DNA of 12,694 bases from an uncultured Solirubrobacterales bacterium (GCA_937973575.1 CALJKH010000038.1:1-12694); one strand, 5' to 3'. Positions 1 through 6,670 are shown, counted from the stretch's first letter. Notes: a model not told the origin generated them from the letters alone. A program made the numbers and translations.

Positions 1-255
1 CTCGAGAATCTTCGATCCTGACTGGCTTGGCACGCCTTCTGTGCAGAAGAGGTCCTTGACTCCGACTGGGAGGCCAGCAAGCGGGCCATCTGCGATCTCC
101 GTTGGGGCTGAATCAGCAACCCAGCTGAGAGCGTTGAGGTCATCCTTGCCGGCACGCTCCTGCCAGGCAGCGGCGACATCGGTGCTCGTGAGCTCGCCCG
201 CGGCTACCCGGGCAGCTGTTACGGAAGCTGTTTCTGAGATTGGGTCAAAGATCAT
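1..255 (-). CDS. gatA: Glu-tRNA(Gln)/Asp-tRNA(Asn) amidotransferase subunit A, N-terminal part (cut by window edge)
   Basis: This is the first 85 codons of GatA, the amidase subunit of GatCAB. The complex converts Glu-tRNA(Gln) (or Asp-tRNA(Asn)) to the amidated form with ammonia released from glutamine. Seen: reading the minus strand from ATG at 255 gives a protein starting MIFDPISETA, then the amidase-signature entry LAGLPVGVKDLFCTEGVPSQ around residues 59-78. Lys67 in PVGVKD is the expected lysine of the family's Ser-cisSer-Lys triad; the two serines lie outside the window. The frame stays open to position 1 (ending ...SKILE), so the gene continues to the left. The start overlaps the gatC stop in an ATGA arrangement, and a strong GGAGG lies 6 nt upstream, so translational coupling to gatC is likely. 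gatB would be expected further downstream but is not visible. Confidence 0.95.
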   Translation of the reverse strand, partial: MIFDPISETASVTAARVAAGELTSTDVAAAWQERAGKDDLNALSWVADSAPTEIADGPLAGLPVGVKDLFCTEGVPSQSGSKILE

Positions 256-551
256 GCTCCGCCTCCCCCAGCTCCTGGGCTTGGAACTTCAAAGCCAACG
301 CCGTCAGTCTCAGGAGCTTGATCAAGCGCCTTATCGCGAGGAAGCGAGTCGTGCGCCACATCAGGCCTAAGAGCGCCGCTCTGGGCGACAGAGTGAGCTG
401 TGGGCTCAACGTCAGAGAGATCAAGCTCGCCGATGGTTGCGACATGGTCAAGAATTCCGGAGAGGTCCTTAGCCAAACCGTCTACCTCGTCTTCAGCGAC
501 AGCAAGACGAGCAAGCTTGGCGATGTGGAGTACCTCTGAGCGATCAATCAT
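252..551 (-). CDS. gatC: Glu-tRNA(Gln)/Asp-tRNA(Asn) amidotransferase subunit C
   Basis: This 99-residue protein is the small GatC subunit, which in the family holds GatA and GatB together within the amidotransferase that makes Gln-tRNA(Gln) or Asn-tRNA(Asn). Seen: the N-terminal MIDRSEVLHIAKLARLAV (residues 1-18) is the typical GatC opening with the H-x-A-x-LARL helix. The middle holds the conserved LRPD (61-64) and SLPRDKAL (69-76) segments. The C-terminus ends in a glycine-rich tail whose DNA also carries the gatA ribosome binding site. Length is normal for the family (about 95-105). The ATG start at 551 lies 13 bp after the stop of the membrane-protein gene, and no good Shine-Dalgarno precedes it. 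A TAGGCT hexamer sits 10 nt upstream. Context: folD, membrane protein, gatC, gatA on one strand, probably co-transcribed. Confidence 0.96.
   Translation of the reverse strand: MIDRSEVLHIAKLARLAVAEDEVDGLAKDLSGILDHVATIGELDLSDVEPTAHSVAQSGALRPDVAHDSLPRDKALDQAPETDGVGFEVPSPGAGGGGA
262..266 (-). promoter_or_regulatory. Shine-Dalgarno of gatA inside gatC
   Basis: GGAGG on the minus strand ends 6 nt before the gatA ATG at 255. It lies within the last codons of gatC, where it helps encode the run of glycines at the GatC C-terminus. It supports the choice of the ATG at 255 and coupled translation of gatC and gatA. Confidence 0.75.
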
Positions 552-564
552 CAGGAGTTAGAGC

Positions 565-1074
565 CTATTCGGATTGCGAATTCGGCTGCGCGTCGTTCAA
601 CGAGAGGGTTGTTGCCTCAGGAGACGGGTCGGGCTTTATTCCACGACTTTCTTCCCGAAGCACGAGAAAATCCAGCGCGACGAGCAGCACTGCGTTGAAC
701 ATCATCAGGAAGAAAGGCCACTGGTAGTACTGGTCATCCGACCATTCAAAGTGAGAAGGCACGAAAAACGCGAGAGCGAGGATCGCGAACACGTTAAGCA
801 GCCCAACTGGTACTAGGAAAACAGCCGTGCTGAGGGACGACGCTGGGGAGCGTCTTAAGAGCGAAAACGGAAGCACGAGAATCGCCAAGCTGCCGCTAAT
901 CAGCACTGGCCAAACGAGTGGTGTCCCGTTGTGCCAGACGCTCACCGTGTGGAAACTAATTTCACCACCTTCGACGATGCGGACGGATGGGTTGAACAAG
1001 AGGTGGAGCTGCAGCGCGCCAGACGCGAAGAGCAGCAGATCGACAATCCTCAACCGGCCGATCCGAATGTTCAT
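565..1074 (-). CDS. Unrecognised four-helix membrane protein
   Basis: A 169-residue integral membrane protein that I do not recognise. Seen: a basic N-terminus (MNIRIGRLRI) leads into four hydrophobic segments at about residues 9-28, 52-72, 82-104 and 119-139. There are two polar loops (29-51 and 105-118, the second containing SHFEWSDDQYYQW) and a hydrophilic tail of about 30 residues. The positive-inside pattern suggests both ends are cytoplasmic. No catalytic motif, no cysteines and no signal peptidase site stand out. The ATG at 1074 forms an ATGA overlap with the folD stop; an upstream in-frame extension of 29 codons exists but lies wholly inside folD and is not hydrophobic, so I prefer 1074. 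The gene sits between folD and gatC and is probably co-transcribed with both. The assignment as a real gene is firm from overlap and hydropathy; its function is unknown. Confidence 0.85.
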   Translation of the reverse strand: MNIRIGRLRIVDLLLFASGALQLHLLFNPSVRIVEGGEISFHTVSVWHNGTPLVWPVLISGSLAILVLPFSLLRRSPASSLSTAVFLVPVGLLNVFAILALAFFVPSHFEWSDDQYYQWPFFLMMFNAVLLVALDFLVLREESRGIKPDPSPEATTLSLNDAQPNSQSE

Positions 1075-1919
1075 GCCCTGGCCTCGGCTGCGAGGAGTGT
1101 GTTCTTCAGGAGCATCGCAATGGTCATCGGGCCAACTCCACCGGGGACTGGTGTGATCCAACCGGCCCGGTCCGAGGCTGCTTCAAATTCAACATCACCA
1201 ACCAGCCCATCATCGGTGCGGTTTATGCCCACATCAATCACTGCGGCGCCTTCCTTGACCCAATCGCCCTTGACAAGCTCTGGCACACCAACCGCTGCGA
1301 CAAGGATGTCCGCTCGCTTGCAGACACCGGCGAGGTCGCGGGTGCGGGAATGGGCGATGGTCACAGTTGCGTTTCGCTGGAGCAGCAGCTGCGCAATCGG
1401 CTTACCGACGAGGTCGGAGCGGCCAACTATTACGACCTCAGCTCCTTCAATCTCTACTCCTGACCTGTCGAGGAGCTCGATGCACCCGCTAGGCGTGCAG
1501 GGCCGCAGGCCGGGTTGCCCGAGGGCCAGCAGGCCCGCGCTCGCGGAGGTGAGACCATCAACGTCCTTGTCAGGGGAGATAAGAGCCGTCAACGACCCTC
1601 CATCGAGGTGGTCCGGAACTGGAAGCTGAAGGAGAATGCCGTCAACCGCGGGGTCGTCGTTGAGCCGCTCGAGAACTGCGGCCACATCCTCGGCGGAACT
1701 GTCAGCGGGCATCTCGTTGTGGAAGCCAACGAAGCCGACCTCGTCGCACGCCTTGTGCTTATTGGCGACATAGACCCGGGAAGCAGGATCCTCGCCAACG
1801 ATGACAGTGGCTAGACCTGGCGCACGACCGCCAGTAGCTACTCGCGCAGCAACTTGTTCGGCGATCTCGCTGCGAACAGCAGCGGCGATGGCCTTTCCGT
1901 CGATGATCTGAGCTGGCAT
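1071..1919 (-). CDS. folD: Bifunctional methylenetetrahydrofolate dehydrogenase / methenyltetrahydrofolate cyclohydrolase
   Basis: FolD oxidises 5,10-methylene-THF to 5,10-methenyl-THF with NADP+ and hydrolyses it to 10-formyl-THF, feeding purine and initiator-tRNA formylation. Seen in the 282 residues: SRVYVANKHKAC at 47-58 with the family's Tyr50 and catalytic Lys54, LQLPVPDHL at 97-105, DKDVDGL at 117-123 with Asp121, RPCTPSG at 139-145, the Rossmann loop VVIVGRSDLVGKP at 162-174, and the C-terminal signature ITPVPGGVGPMTIAML at 255-270. The numbering of Tyr50, Lys54 and Asp121 matches the E. coli enzyme, which supports the ATG at 1919 as the true start. No Shine-Dalgarno is seen; instead a TAGGCT box lies 6 nt before the ATG, suggesting a leaderless transcript. 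It is 32 bp downstream of the helicase stop and overlaps the membrane-protein gene by ATGA. Confidence 0.98.
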   Translation of the reverse strand: MPAQIIDGKAIAAAVRSEIAEQVAARVATGGRAPGLATVIVGEDPASRVYVANKHKACDEVGFVGFHNEMPADSSAEDVAAVLERLNDDPAVDGILLQLPVPDHLDGGSLTALISPDKDVDGLTSASAGLLALGQPGLRPCTPSGCIELLDRSGVEIEGAEVVIVGRSDLVGKPIAQLLLQRNATVTIAHSRTRDLAGVCKRADILVAAVGVPELVKGDWVKEGAAVIDVGINRTDDGLVGDVEFEAASDRAGWITPVPGGVGPMTIAMLLKNTLLAAEARA

Positions 1920-1925
1920 AAGGCG

Positions 1926-1931
1926 AGCCTA
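1926..1931 (-). promoter_or_regulatory. Putative -10 box of a leaderless folD promoter
   Basis: On the minus strand TAGGCT is followed by 6 nt and the folD ATG. The spacing fits transcription starting at or next to the A of the start codon, as known for leaderless actinobacterial genes with a TAnnnT -10. A weak -35 candidate, CTGACG, lies at 1950-1955 (18 bp spacer) across the helicase stop codon. The same stretch is a near-palindrome, TTAGGC-TC-GCCTTA (1919-1932). The alternative is that AGG within the box acts as a weak ribosome binding site. Confidence 0.45.
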
Positions 1932-1951
1932 ACGAGGCCGCGGGCGGAGCG

Positions 1952-4132
1952 TCAGGCTGGACTGAGCGGGGCGAGCGCAGCTACAAGGCGGCGCTCTGCG
2001 CCGTCACCGCTGAACCGCACTGCGACCACTCCGCCAGCTTCAATGGCTGTGATCACGCCCGAGCCGAACTGTTCGTGGGTCACGTCGTCACCAAGACGGA
2101 ATTGGACGCCGTCGGCAGCCTCAACTGACGCGTCTGAACCAGCTACAGCCGCCGCAAGCCACGATGGAGTCTCAACCGAAGGCCTTCCCCCACCCTCCAC
2201 TAGTTCAGGCGGAATCTCGGTCAGGAACCTGCTGGGAAGTCCCCCCTGCCAATTTCCAAAGACCATGCGCCGCTGGGCCCATGTCATGTAGAGGGTGCTC
2301 TCGGCCCGCGTGATGGCGACATACGCCAACCGACGCTCCTCCTCTAGCCCGCCTTCCTCAATCGCGCGCGAGTGTGGGAACAGACCCTCCTCACATGCGA
2401 TGACGAACACCACTGGGAACTCAAGACCCTTGGCGTTGTGAAGCGTCATCAGAGTGACAAGGCCCTCCTCGTCCTTCTTCTCATCCCCGTCGGAGGCAAG
2501 GGAAACCTGGGCGAGGAACGCCTCGAGCGACGTATCGTCCTCACTGCGATCGTGCTCGATTCCAACCTCGATTAGCTCCTTGAGGTTTTCAATCCGACCC
2601 TCTGCCTCAACGGTGCGCTCAGCTTCAAGTGCGTCGATCATTCCGGTGCGATCAAGCACCTCCTGAACGAGCACTCCAACTCGTGCGCCATCAAGGAACA
2701 TCTGACGCAGCGAGTCCATCAGCTCGTTGAAGTTCGTTAACGCCTTAACAGCGGCAGCACCGAGGTCCGGAACGCCTGCAGGGTTCGCAATTGAATCGAG
2801 GACCGTCTGGCCCGAGGTGTTGGCCCACGTAAGACAGCGGCTCACCGTCGTATTTCCGATGCCTCGCCTTGGCACATTGACAATGCGCGCGAAGGACGCT
2901 TGGTCCGCGCGGTTGACCAGTAGCTGCAGGTAGGCAATGGCATCGCGGATCTCGGCACGCTCATAGAACTTGGTGCCGCCAACCACTCGGAATGGAATGC
3001 CGTCACGCATCAGCCTGTCCTGAAGCACTCGAGATGTGGCGTTAGTGCGGGAGAAGATCGCGATCTCCTCGCGGGAGATCCCGTCCTGAACCATCATGTC
3101 GATCTTCCCGGTGATGAAGCGCGCCTCTGCGTGCTCGTCCTCGAGATCGACAATCTGAATCGGATCGCCTTCGCCTTGCTCGCTCCACAGGCTCTTTGAC
3201 TTGCGCTCGGTGTTGTTGGCGATAACCGAGTTGGCCGCGGAAAGGATGGTCTGCGTTGAGCGATAGTTCTGCTCGAGCTTGATTACGACTGCATCTGGGT
3301 AGTCATCCTCAAAATCAAGGATGTTGCGAATGTCGGCAGAACGGAACGAGTAGATCGACTGGTCGTCGTCGCCAACTACGGCGAGGTTGCGATGGGAGTC
3401 GGTTAGAAGCTTCAGGAGCCGGTACTGGGCGTGGTTGGTGTCCTGGTACTCGTCGACCATCACATGCTTAAACCGGCGGGTCCAGCGGTCGCGGATGTCC
3501 TCGTGGTCTTGGAGCAGCTTGACCGTCTTACTGAGTAGGTCATCGAAGTCCATCGCGTTCTGCTGTTCAAGGCTCCGCTCATAACCGCGGTAAATCTCGG
3601 CGACAGTCTCTTCCCACCATGACCCAGCGCTATCTGAGTAGACATCAGGTGGAAGGAGGGCGTTCTTAGCCCGGCTGATCTCAGCCTGGACAGCAGAAGG
3701 CGAAACGCGCTTTGGGTCGTGCCCCACGTCCTCAATCACTCTCTTGATGAGCCGCTTTGAATCGTCCTGATCGAAGATCGAAAAACCGCTGGTGTAGCCG
3801 AGTCGATCCCCGTCAATTCGCAACAGTCGCGCGCAAGCTGCGTGGAATGTGAGAACCCACAGCCCCTGAGTTGACCTACCAAGGAGGTGCTCCACACGAT
3901 CCCGCATCTCCTTGGCGGCACGGTTGGTGAAGGTAATGGCGAGGATCTCGGTGGCGTTTGCTCGGCCAGTAGCAACGAGCCACGCAAGCCGGTGGGTCAG
4001 CACACGGGTCTTTCCGGAGCCAGCGCCGGCGAGGATTAGAAGTGGGCCATCCCCGTGGGTAACTGCCGCCCGTTGAGGATCGTTAAGACGTTCGACTAAC
4101 TGATCGGCGTTGGGTGGAGTGCTGGCTTCCAT
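1952..4132 (-). CDS. ATP-dependent DNA helicase, UvrD/PcrA (UvrD1) family
   Basis: A superfamily 1A 3'-5' DNA helicase of 726 residues, used in nucleotide excision repair and replication/transcription conflict. Seen, numbering from the chosen ATG: Q-motif NDPQRAAV at 17-24, Walker A GAGSGKT at 36-42, motif Ia AITFTNRAAKEM at 65-76, motif Ib TFHAACARLLR at 95-105, motif II VDEYQDT at 226-232, motif III GDDDQSIYSFR at 254-264, motif IV EQNYRST at 287-293, motif V TLMTLHNAKGLEF at 560-572, and motif VI YVAITRA at 604-610. The C-terminal GDDVTHEQFGSGVI (about 681-694) onward resembles the PcrA/UvrD Tudor-like domain that contacts RNA polymerase. Start: ATG at 4132 has GGTGGAG 6 nt upstream; a GTG four codons earlier has no such site. 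It lies 35 bp after the deacetylase stop and 32 bp before folD. Whether pcrA, uvrD or uvrD1 is the right symbol cannot be settled here. Confidence 0.97.
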   Translation of the reverse strand: MEASTPPNADQLVERLNDPQRAAVTHGDGPLLILAGAGSGKTRVLTHRLAWLVATGRANATEILAITFTNRAAKEMRDRVEHLLGRSTQGLWVLTFHAACARLLRIDGDRLGYTSGFSIFDQDDSKRLIKRVIEDVGHDPKRVSPSAVQAEISRAKNALLPPDVYSDSAGSWWEETVAEIYRGYERSLEQQNAMDFDDLLSKTVKLLQDHEDIRDRWTRRFKHVMVDEYQDTNHAQYRLLKLLTDSHRNLAVVGDDDQSIYSFRSADIRNILDFEDDYPDAVVIKLEQNYRSTQTILSAANSVIANNTERKSKSLWSEQGEGDPIQIVDLEDEHAEARFITGKIDMMVQDGISREEIAIFSRTNATSRVLQDRLMRDGIPFRVVGGTKFYERAEIRDAIAYLQLLVNRADQASFARIVNVPRRGIGNTTVSRCLTWANTSGQTVLDSIANPAGVPDLGAAAVKALTNFNELMDSLRQMFLDGARVGVLVQEVLDRTGMIDALEAERTVEAEGRIENLKELIEVGIEHDRSEDDTSLEAFLAQVSLASDGDEKKDEEGLVTLMTLHNAKGLEFPVVFVIACEEGLFPHSRAIEEGGLEEERRLAYVAITRAESTLYMTWAQRRMVFGNWQGGLPSRFLTEIPPELVEGGGRPSVETPSWLAAAVAGSDASVEAADGVQFRLGDDVTHEQFGSGVITAIEAGGVVAVRFSGDGAERRLVAALAPLSPA

Positions 4133-4138
4133 CGGAAG

Positions 4139-4145
4139 CTCCACC
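4139..4145 (-). promoter_or_regulatory. Shine-Dalgarno deciding the helicase start
   Basis: GGTGGAG on the minus strand, 6 nt before the ATG at 4132. It overlaps the alternative GTG start at 4144, so it cannot serve that start. This favours the shorter 726-residue helicase. Confidence 0.65.
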
Positions 4146-4167
4146 GTAGCGACGGGATCGGAGGTGG

Positions 4168-5088
4168 CTAGGCGCCCGCGCTCGTGACCGACGGTGCCGC
4201 ACCTGCCTGAGGTGGGTCTTCGGCGAGGAGACGAGGCACCGTGACCATCGCGAAACCGCGCTTGCGCAGGGCAGCGATGATCCGAGGGAGCGCCGCCACA
4301 GTTTCGCTGCGATCGCCGCCACCATCGTGCATCAGAATGATTGAACCGTTGGTGACGCCGTTCATCACATTGTTGAAGATTGCGTCAGAGCCAGGCTTTG
4401 TCCAGTCAAGGCTGTCGATGTCCCACAGAACAAGCAACATCTTGTTCTTCTTCATCAGCGCCAGAGTGTTGGCGTCATAGGCACCGTACGGCGGCCGGAA
4501 GAGACGAGGTTGTGGAATGCCAATCCCCACGAGGGCGGAGGCGGTCCTATCAATCTCGCTCGCTTGGTCGCCGATTCCCATTGATGGGAGCTGAGGGTGA
4601 GTCCAAGTGTGATCCCCGACAGCATTGCCAGCTTGAAGCGCTTGGTCCGAGTTGGGACCGAAGGTTTTGATCATTCCGCCCACATTGAAAAAGGTGCCAG
4701 CAACCCCGTTGCTGCGAAGAATGGAGAGGATCTTCGGCGTGTATTCACTCGGCCCATCATCGAAGGTCAGTGCCACTGCCTTCTTCTCCCCACCTGCCTT
4801 AACGATGTATTGAGTGGTCTGAAGAACGGAATCCACGGCAGCTACGCTTGACGCGGTCGACTTGGCGTAGAGAGACTCGTTTCCAATTCCTCCGACCTTG
4901 GCGAGCCGGGCAGAGAATGAGTCGGCTGGCGCATTCGTAGAGGAGCTGCCGCCGATCGAGGAAATGCCCCATACGACGACTGCAGCAAGCAGGAGGGCCC
5001 CTGCGCCCGCCGCACGGCGACGCCTCTGGTGGACCGCTTCGGAGGACACCTTCAATCGCGTCGGAGTGTCGTCTTGGAATCCGGACAT
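4168..5088 (-). CDS. Membrane-anchored polysaccharide deacetylase (NodB homology, carbohydrate esterase 4)
   Basis: A 306-residue predicted N- or O-deacetylase acting on a cell-surface polysaccharide, probably peptidoglycan; the substrate cannot be read from the sequence. Seen: a hydrophilic N-terminus ending in QRRRR (21-25), a single hydrophobic segment about 26-46 (signal anchor, positive side inside), a Ser/Ala-rich linker, then the NodB domain. Its motifs are complete: TFDDGPS at 108-114 (Asp110 catalytic base, Asp111 metal), HTWTH at 160-164 (both metal histidines), RPPYG at 198-202, LWDIDSLDW at 221-229, and LMHDGGG at 252-258. The catalytic part would face outside. Start: ATG at 5088; an in-frame TTG at 5127 would add 13 poorly supported residues. 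AATACT lies 7 nt before the ATG as a weak -10 candidate. Downstream, the helicase gene follows after 35 bp; upstream it diverges from a glycosyltransferase. Confidence 0.93.
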   Translation of the reverse strand: MSGFQDDTPTRLKVSSEAVHQRRRRAAGAGALLLAAVVVWGISSIGGSSSTNAPADSFSARLAKVGGIGNESLYAKSTASSVAAVDSVLQTTQYIVKAGGEKKAVALTFDDGPSEYTPKILSILRSNGVAGTFFNVGGMIKTFGPNSDQALQAGNAVGDHTWTHPQLPSMGIGDQASEIDRTASALVGIGIPQPRLFRPPYGAYDANTLALMKKNKMLLVLWDIDSLDWTKPGSDAIFNNVMNGVTNGSIILMHDGGGDRSETVAALPRIIAALRKRGFAMVTVPRLLAEDPPQAGAAPSVTSAGA

Positions 5089-5169
5089 TTCGATGAGTAT
5101 TGCGCATCGCGGGGGCGGATCAGACAAGCACTAAGCGGTCGCGCCACTTGAGTCCGTAGGCTGCACGCT
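5089..5169. promoter_or_regulatory. Divergent promoter region between deacetylase and glycosyltransferase
   Basis: These 81 bp are the longest stretch without a gene in the window and must hold promoters for both directions. To the right, TAGGCT (5157-5162) is 7 nt before the GTG at 5170. To the left, AATACT on the minus strand (5096-5101) is 7 nt before the ATG at 5088; TTGTCT on the minus strand at 5122-5127 is a -35 candidate, but the 20 bp spacer is long. No hairpin or repeat was seen. Which sites are used is inferred. Confidence 0.5.
5157..5162 (+). promoter_or_regulatory. Putative -10 box of a leaderless glycosyltransferase promoter
   Basis: TAGGCT is followed by 7 nt and the GTG start at 5170. 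It is identical in sequence to the boxes before folD and cysK. No convincing -35 is seen at 16-18 bp. The alternative is a weak AGG ribosome binding site. Confidence 0.45.
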
Positions 5170-5922
5170 GTGTCATCCCCCGTCTGGCTTGTCCTGCCCA
5201 CCTACAACGAATCGGAAAACCTCGATTCGATAGTGGCTGCCGTGACGCTTCAGCTCGAAGCAGCAGCTGCAGGCGAGTGGCACCTGCTCGTTGTTGACGA
5301 CAACTCCCCTGACGGCACCGGGGACATGGCCGACAAACTCGCTGCAACAAGCAACGGTCGGATTGAAGTTCTCCACCGAGCTGGCAAGGAAGGACTTGGA
5401 CGCGCTTATGTAGCCGGCTTCAAACATGCGCTCGCAGGCGGGGCCGAGAAGGTCATTCAGATGGACGCTGACTTTTCGCATGATCCGGCCGACATCCCTC
5501 GACTTCTCGCTGCATCGGAGACTGCTGACTTGGTTATCGGGTCGCGCTATGTAAGCGGTGGAGTTGTGCGGGACTGGGGTACGACTCGGCGGGTCTTGAG
5601 CCGTGGCGGGTGCCGCTACGCAAGCACCATTCTCGGGATTCAGGTTGATGACCTCACAGGCGGGTTTAAGTGCATCAAGCGACGGACACTTGAACTCGTT
5701 GATCTGGACAGCGTTAAGGCCGAGGGCTATGTCTTCCAGATTGAAGTCACCTATCGGGCGCTCCTCCACGGCCTCAAGGTTGTCGAGGTGCCAATCACCT
5801 TCCGCGACAGGCGTGCTGGCACAAGCAAAATGTCGAGCCGGATCGCCATCGAGGCGATGTGGTCGGTACTTGCTCTTAGGCGTCGCGCCGAAGCCGAGTC
5901 GAAGACTCAAACTTCCGCTTAG
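5170..5922 (+). CDS. Polyprenol-phosphate mannose synthase-like glycosyltransferase (GT2 family)
   Basis: A 250-residue family 2 glycosyltransferase of the dolichol/polyprenol-phosphate mannose synthase type, which moves mannose from GDP-mannose to a lipid phosphate for later mannosylation outside the membrane. Seen: PTYNE at 10-14, VVDDNSPDGTGD at 41-52 (nucleotide binding), MDADFSHDP at 98-106 (metal-binding DxD-like), GSRYVSGG at 124-131, DLTGGFKC at 161-168, YVFQIE at 187-192, and VPITFRDRRAGTSKMS at 207-222, the characteristic C-terminal DPMS block. No transmembrane segment follows, so this is a single-domain soluble or peripheral enzyme, unlike mycobacterial Ppm1, whose GT domain is joined or linked to an apolipoprotein N-acyltransferase. 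The start is GTG at 5170; an in-frame stop at 5149-5151 leaves little room for another. It converges with cysE, 10 bp between stops. Confidence 0.93.
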   Translation: MSSPVWLVLPTYNESENLDSIVAAVTLQLEAAAAGEWHLLVVDDNSPDGTGDMADKLAATSNGRIEVLHRAGKEGLGRAYVAGFKHALAGGAEKVIQMDADFSHDPADIPRLLAASETADLVIGSRYVSGGVVRDWGTTRRVLSRGGCRYASTILGIQVDDLTGGFKCIKRRTLELVDLDSVKAEGYVFQIEVTYRALLHGLKVVEVPITFRDRRAGTSKMSSRIAIEAMWSVLALRRRAEAESKTQTSA

Positions 5923-5932
5923 AGGGCGAGTC

Positions 5933-6658
5933 TCAGCCGCCAGCGCTTGTTGGACCTTGGCGCGGCTTCAGCTTGCGAACTTCGGCTGGCTTAGCACCAA
6001 CTGTCTTCTCTACAGCTTCGACCCGATCAGCCAGCGAGCCAAGTGCGTCTGCCACCGGATCTGGAAGATGAGCCCAATCAGCGTCAGGCCCGTCAACTCG
6101 CTTGCCGTCAACGCGAACTGGATGCCCGGGGTTGCCAACGACTGTGGCGCCGGCGGGAACATCGTGGATAACGACGCTGTTCGCACCAATTTTGGCTCGG
6201 TCGCCAACGCTAATCGGGCCAAGGAGCTTGGCCCCAGACCCGACAGTTACATCGTTGCCAACAGTTGGGTGCCGCTTGCCGGTTTGAAAGCCAGTGCCAC
6301 CCAAGGTGACTCCCTGGTAGAGCGTGACATTGGACCCGATCTCGGCCGTCTCGCCGATCACGACGCCCATACCGTGGTCAATGAACAGCCCCTCACCAAT
6401 GTTTGCAGCAGGGTGAATCTCAATCCCGGTAACGGCCCGAGTCCCGGCAGCCATTGCTCGCGGCACGAAAGGGACGCCGTTCTCATGCAAGGCATGCGCA
6501 AGACGGTGAGATAGGACAGCGTGAACTCCCGGCCAGAGTGCTAGGACGGTTATTCCCCCAACCCCGCGCGCAGCGGGATCCCGCTCAAAGGCAGCGGTAA
6601 CGTCGTGCCGCACTTCGCGTGCAACCCTGCCAATCCAGCCGCTTCCGGGTAGAGCCAT
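5933..6658 (-). CDS. cysE: Serine O-acetyltransferase
   Basis: CysE makes O-acetylserine from serine and acetyl-CoA, the first committed step of cysteine synthesis and usually feedback-inhibited by cysteine. Seen in 241 residues: an N-terminal helical part with HDVTAAFERDPAAR (18-31) and LWPGVHAVLSHRLAHAL (41-57), then the left-handed beta-helix hexapeptide repeats from about 78 to 178. It has IDHGMGVVIGETAEIG at 93-108 with the active-site Asp94-His95 pair, LYQGVTLGGTG at 113-123, GKRHPTVGNDVTVGSGAKLLG at 127-147, and VVGNPGHPVR at 173-182. The tail of about 60 residues is hydrophilic, partly helical, and ends TSAGG, lacking the C-terminal isoleucine that in E. coli enters the CysK active site. 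It starts 58 bp after the cysK stop, with TACCCT 6 nt before the ATG and no Shine-Dalgarno. It is likely transcribed with cysK and also from its own promoter. Confidence 0.97.
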   Translation of the reverse strand: MALPGSGWIGRVAREVRHDVTAAFERDPAARGVGGITVLALWPGVHAVLSHRLAHALHENGVPFVPRAMAAGTRAVTGIEIHPAANIGEGLFIDHGMGVVIGETAEIGSNVTLYQGVTLGGTGFQTGKRHPTVGNDVTVGSGAKLLGPISVGDRAKIGANSVVIHDVPAGATVVGNPGHPVRVDGKRVDGPDADWAHLPDPVADALGSLADRVEAVEKTVGAKPAEVRKLKPRQGPTSAGG

Positions 6659-6664
6659 GCCGCG

Positions 6665-6670
6665 AGGGTA
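6665..6670 (-). promoter_or_regulatory. Putative -10 box of a leaderless cysE promoter
   Basis: TACCCT on the minus strand is followed by 6 nt and the cysE ATG. It fits the TAnnnT pattern at the same spacing as the folD and rrf2 boxes. Unlike those it contains no AGG, so it cannot be explained as a ribosome binding site. No good -35 was found. Confidence 0.4.

Noticed and set aside
1..6. CTCGAG (XhoI site) exactly at the left end, suggesting a cloned fragment
   Set aside because: A single hexamer at an end can be chance, it falls in frame in conserved GatA sequence (ILE), and the right end shows no matching site.
1075..1161. Longer start for the four-helix membrane protein
   Set aside because: The extra 29 residues lie inside folD, are polar and unlike a membrane protein start; the ATGA overlap at 1074 is a standard operon arrangement.
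931..1629. Plus-strand open frame opposite folD
   Set aside because: Ser/Thr/Arg-rich translation without motifs, fully antisense to folD and the membrane-protein gene.
5173..5910. Long open frame on the minus strand opposite the glycosyltransferase
   Set aside because: It mirrors the real gene codon for codon, has no recognisable motifs and low-complexity stretches; it is a by-product of GC-rich coding sequence.
5603..6514. Plus-strand open frame of 303 codons spanning the glycosyltransferase end and the cysE region
   Set aside because: It crosses two well-supported genes in other frames and its translation matches no family I know.
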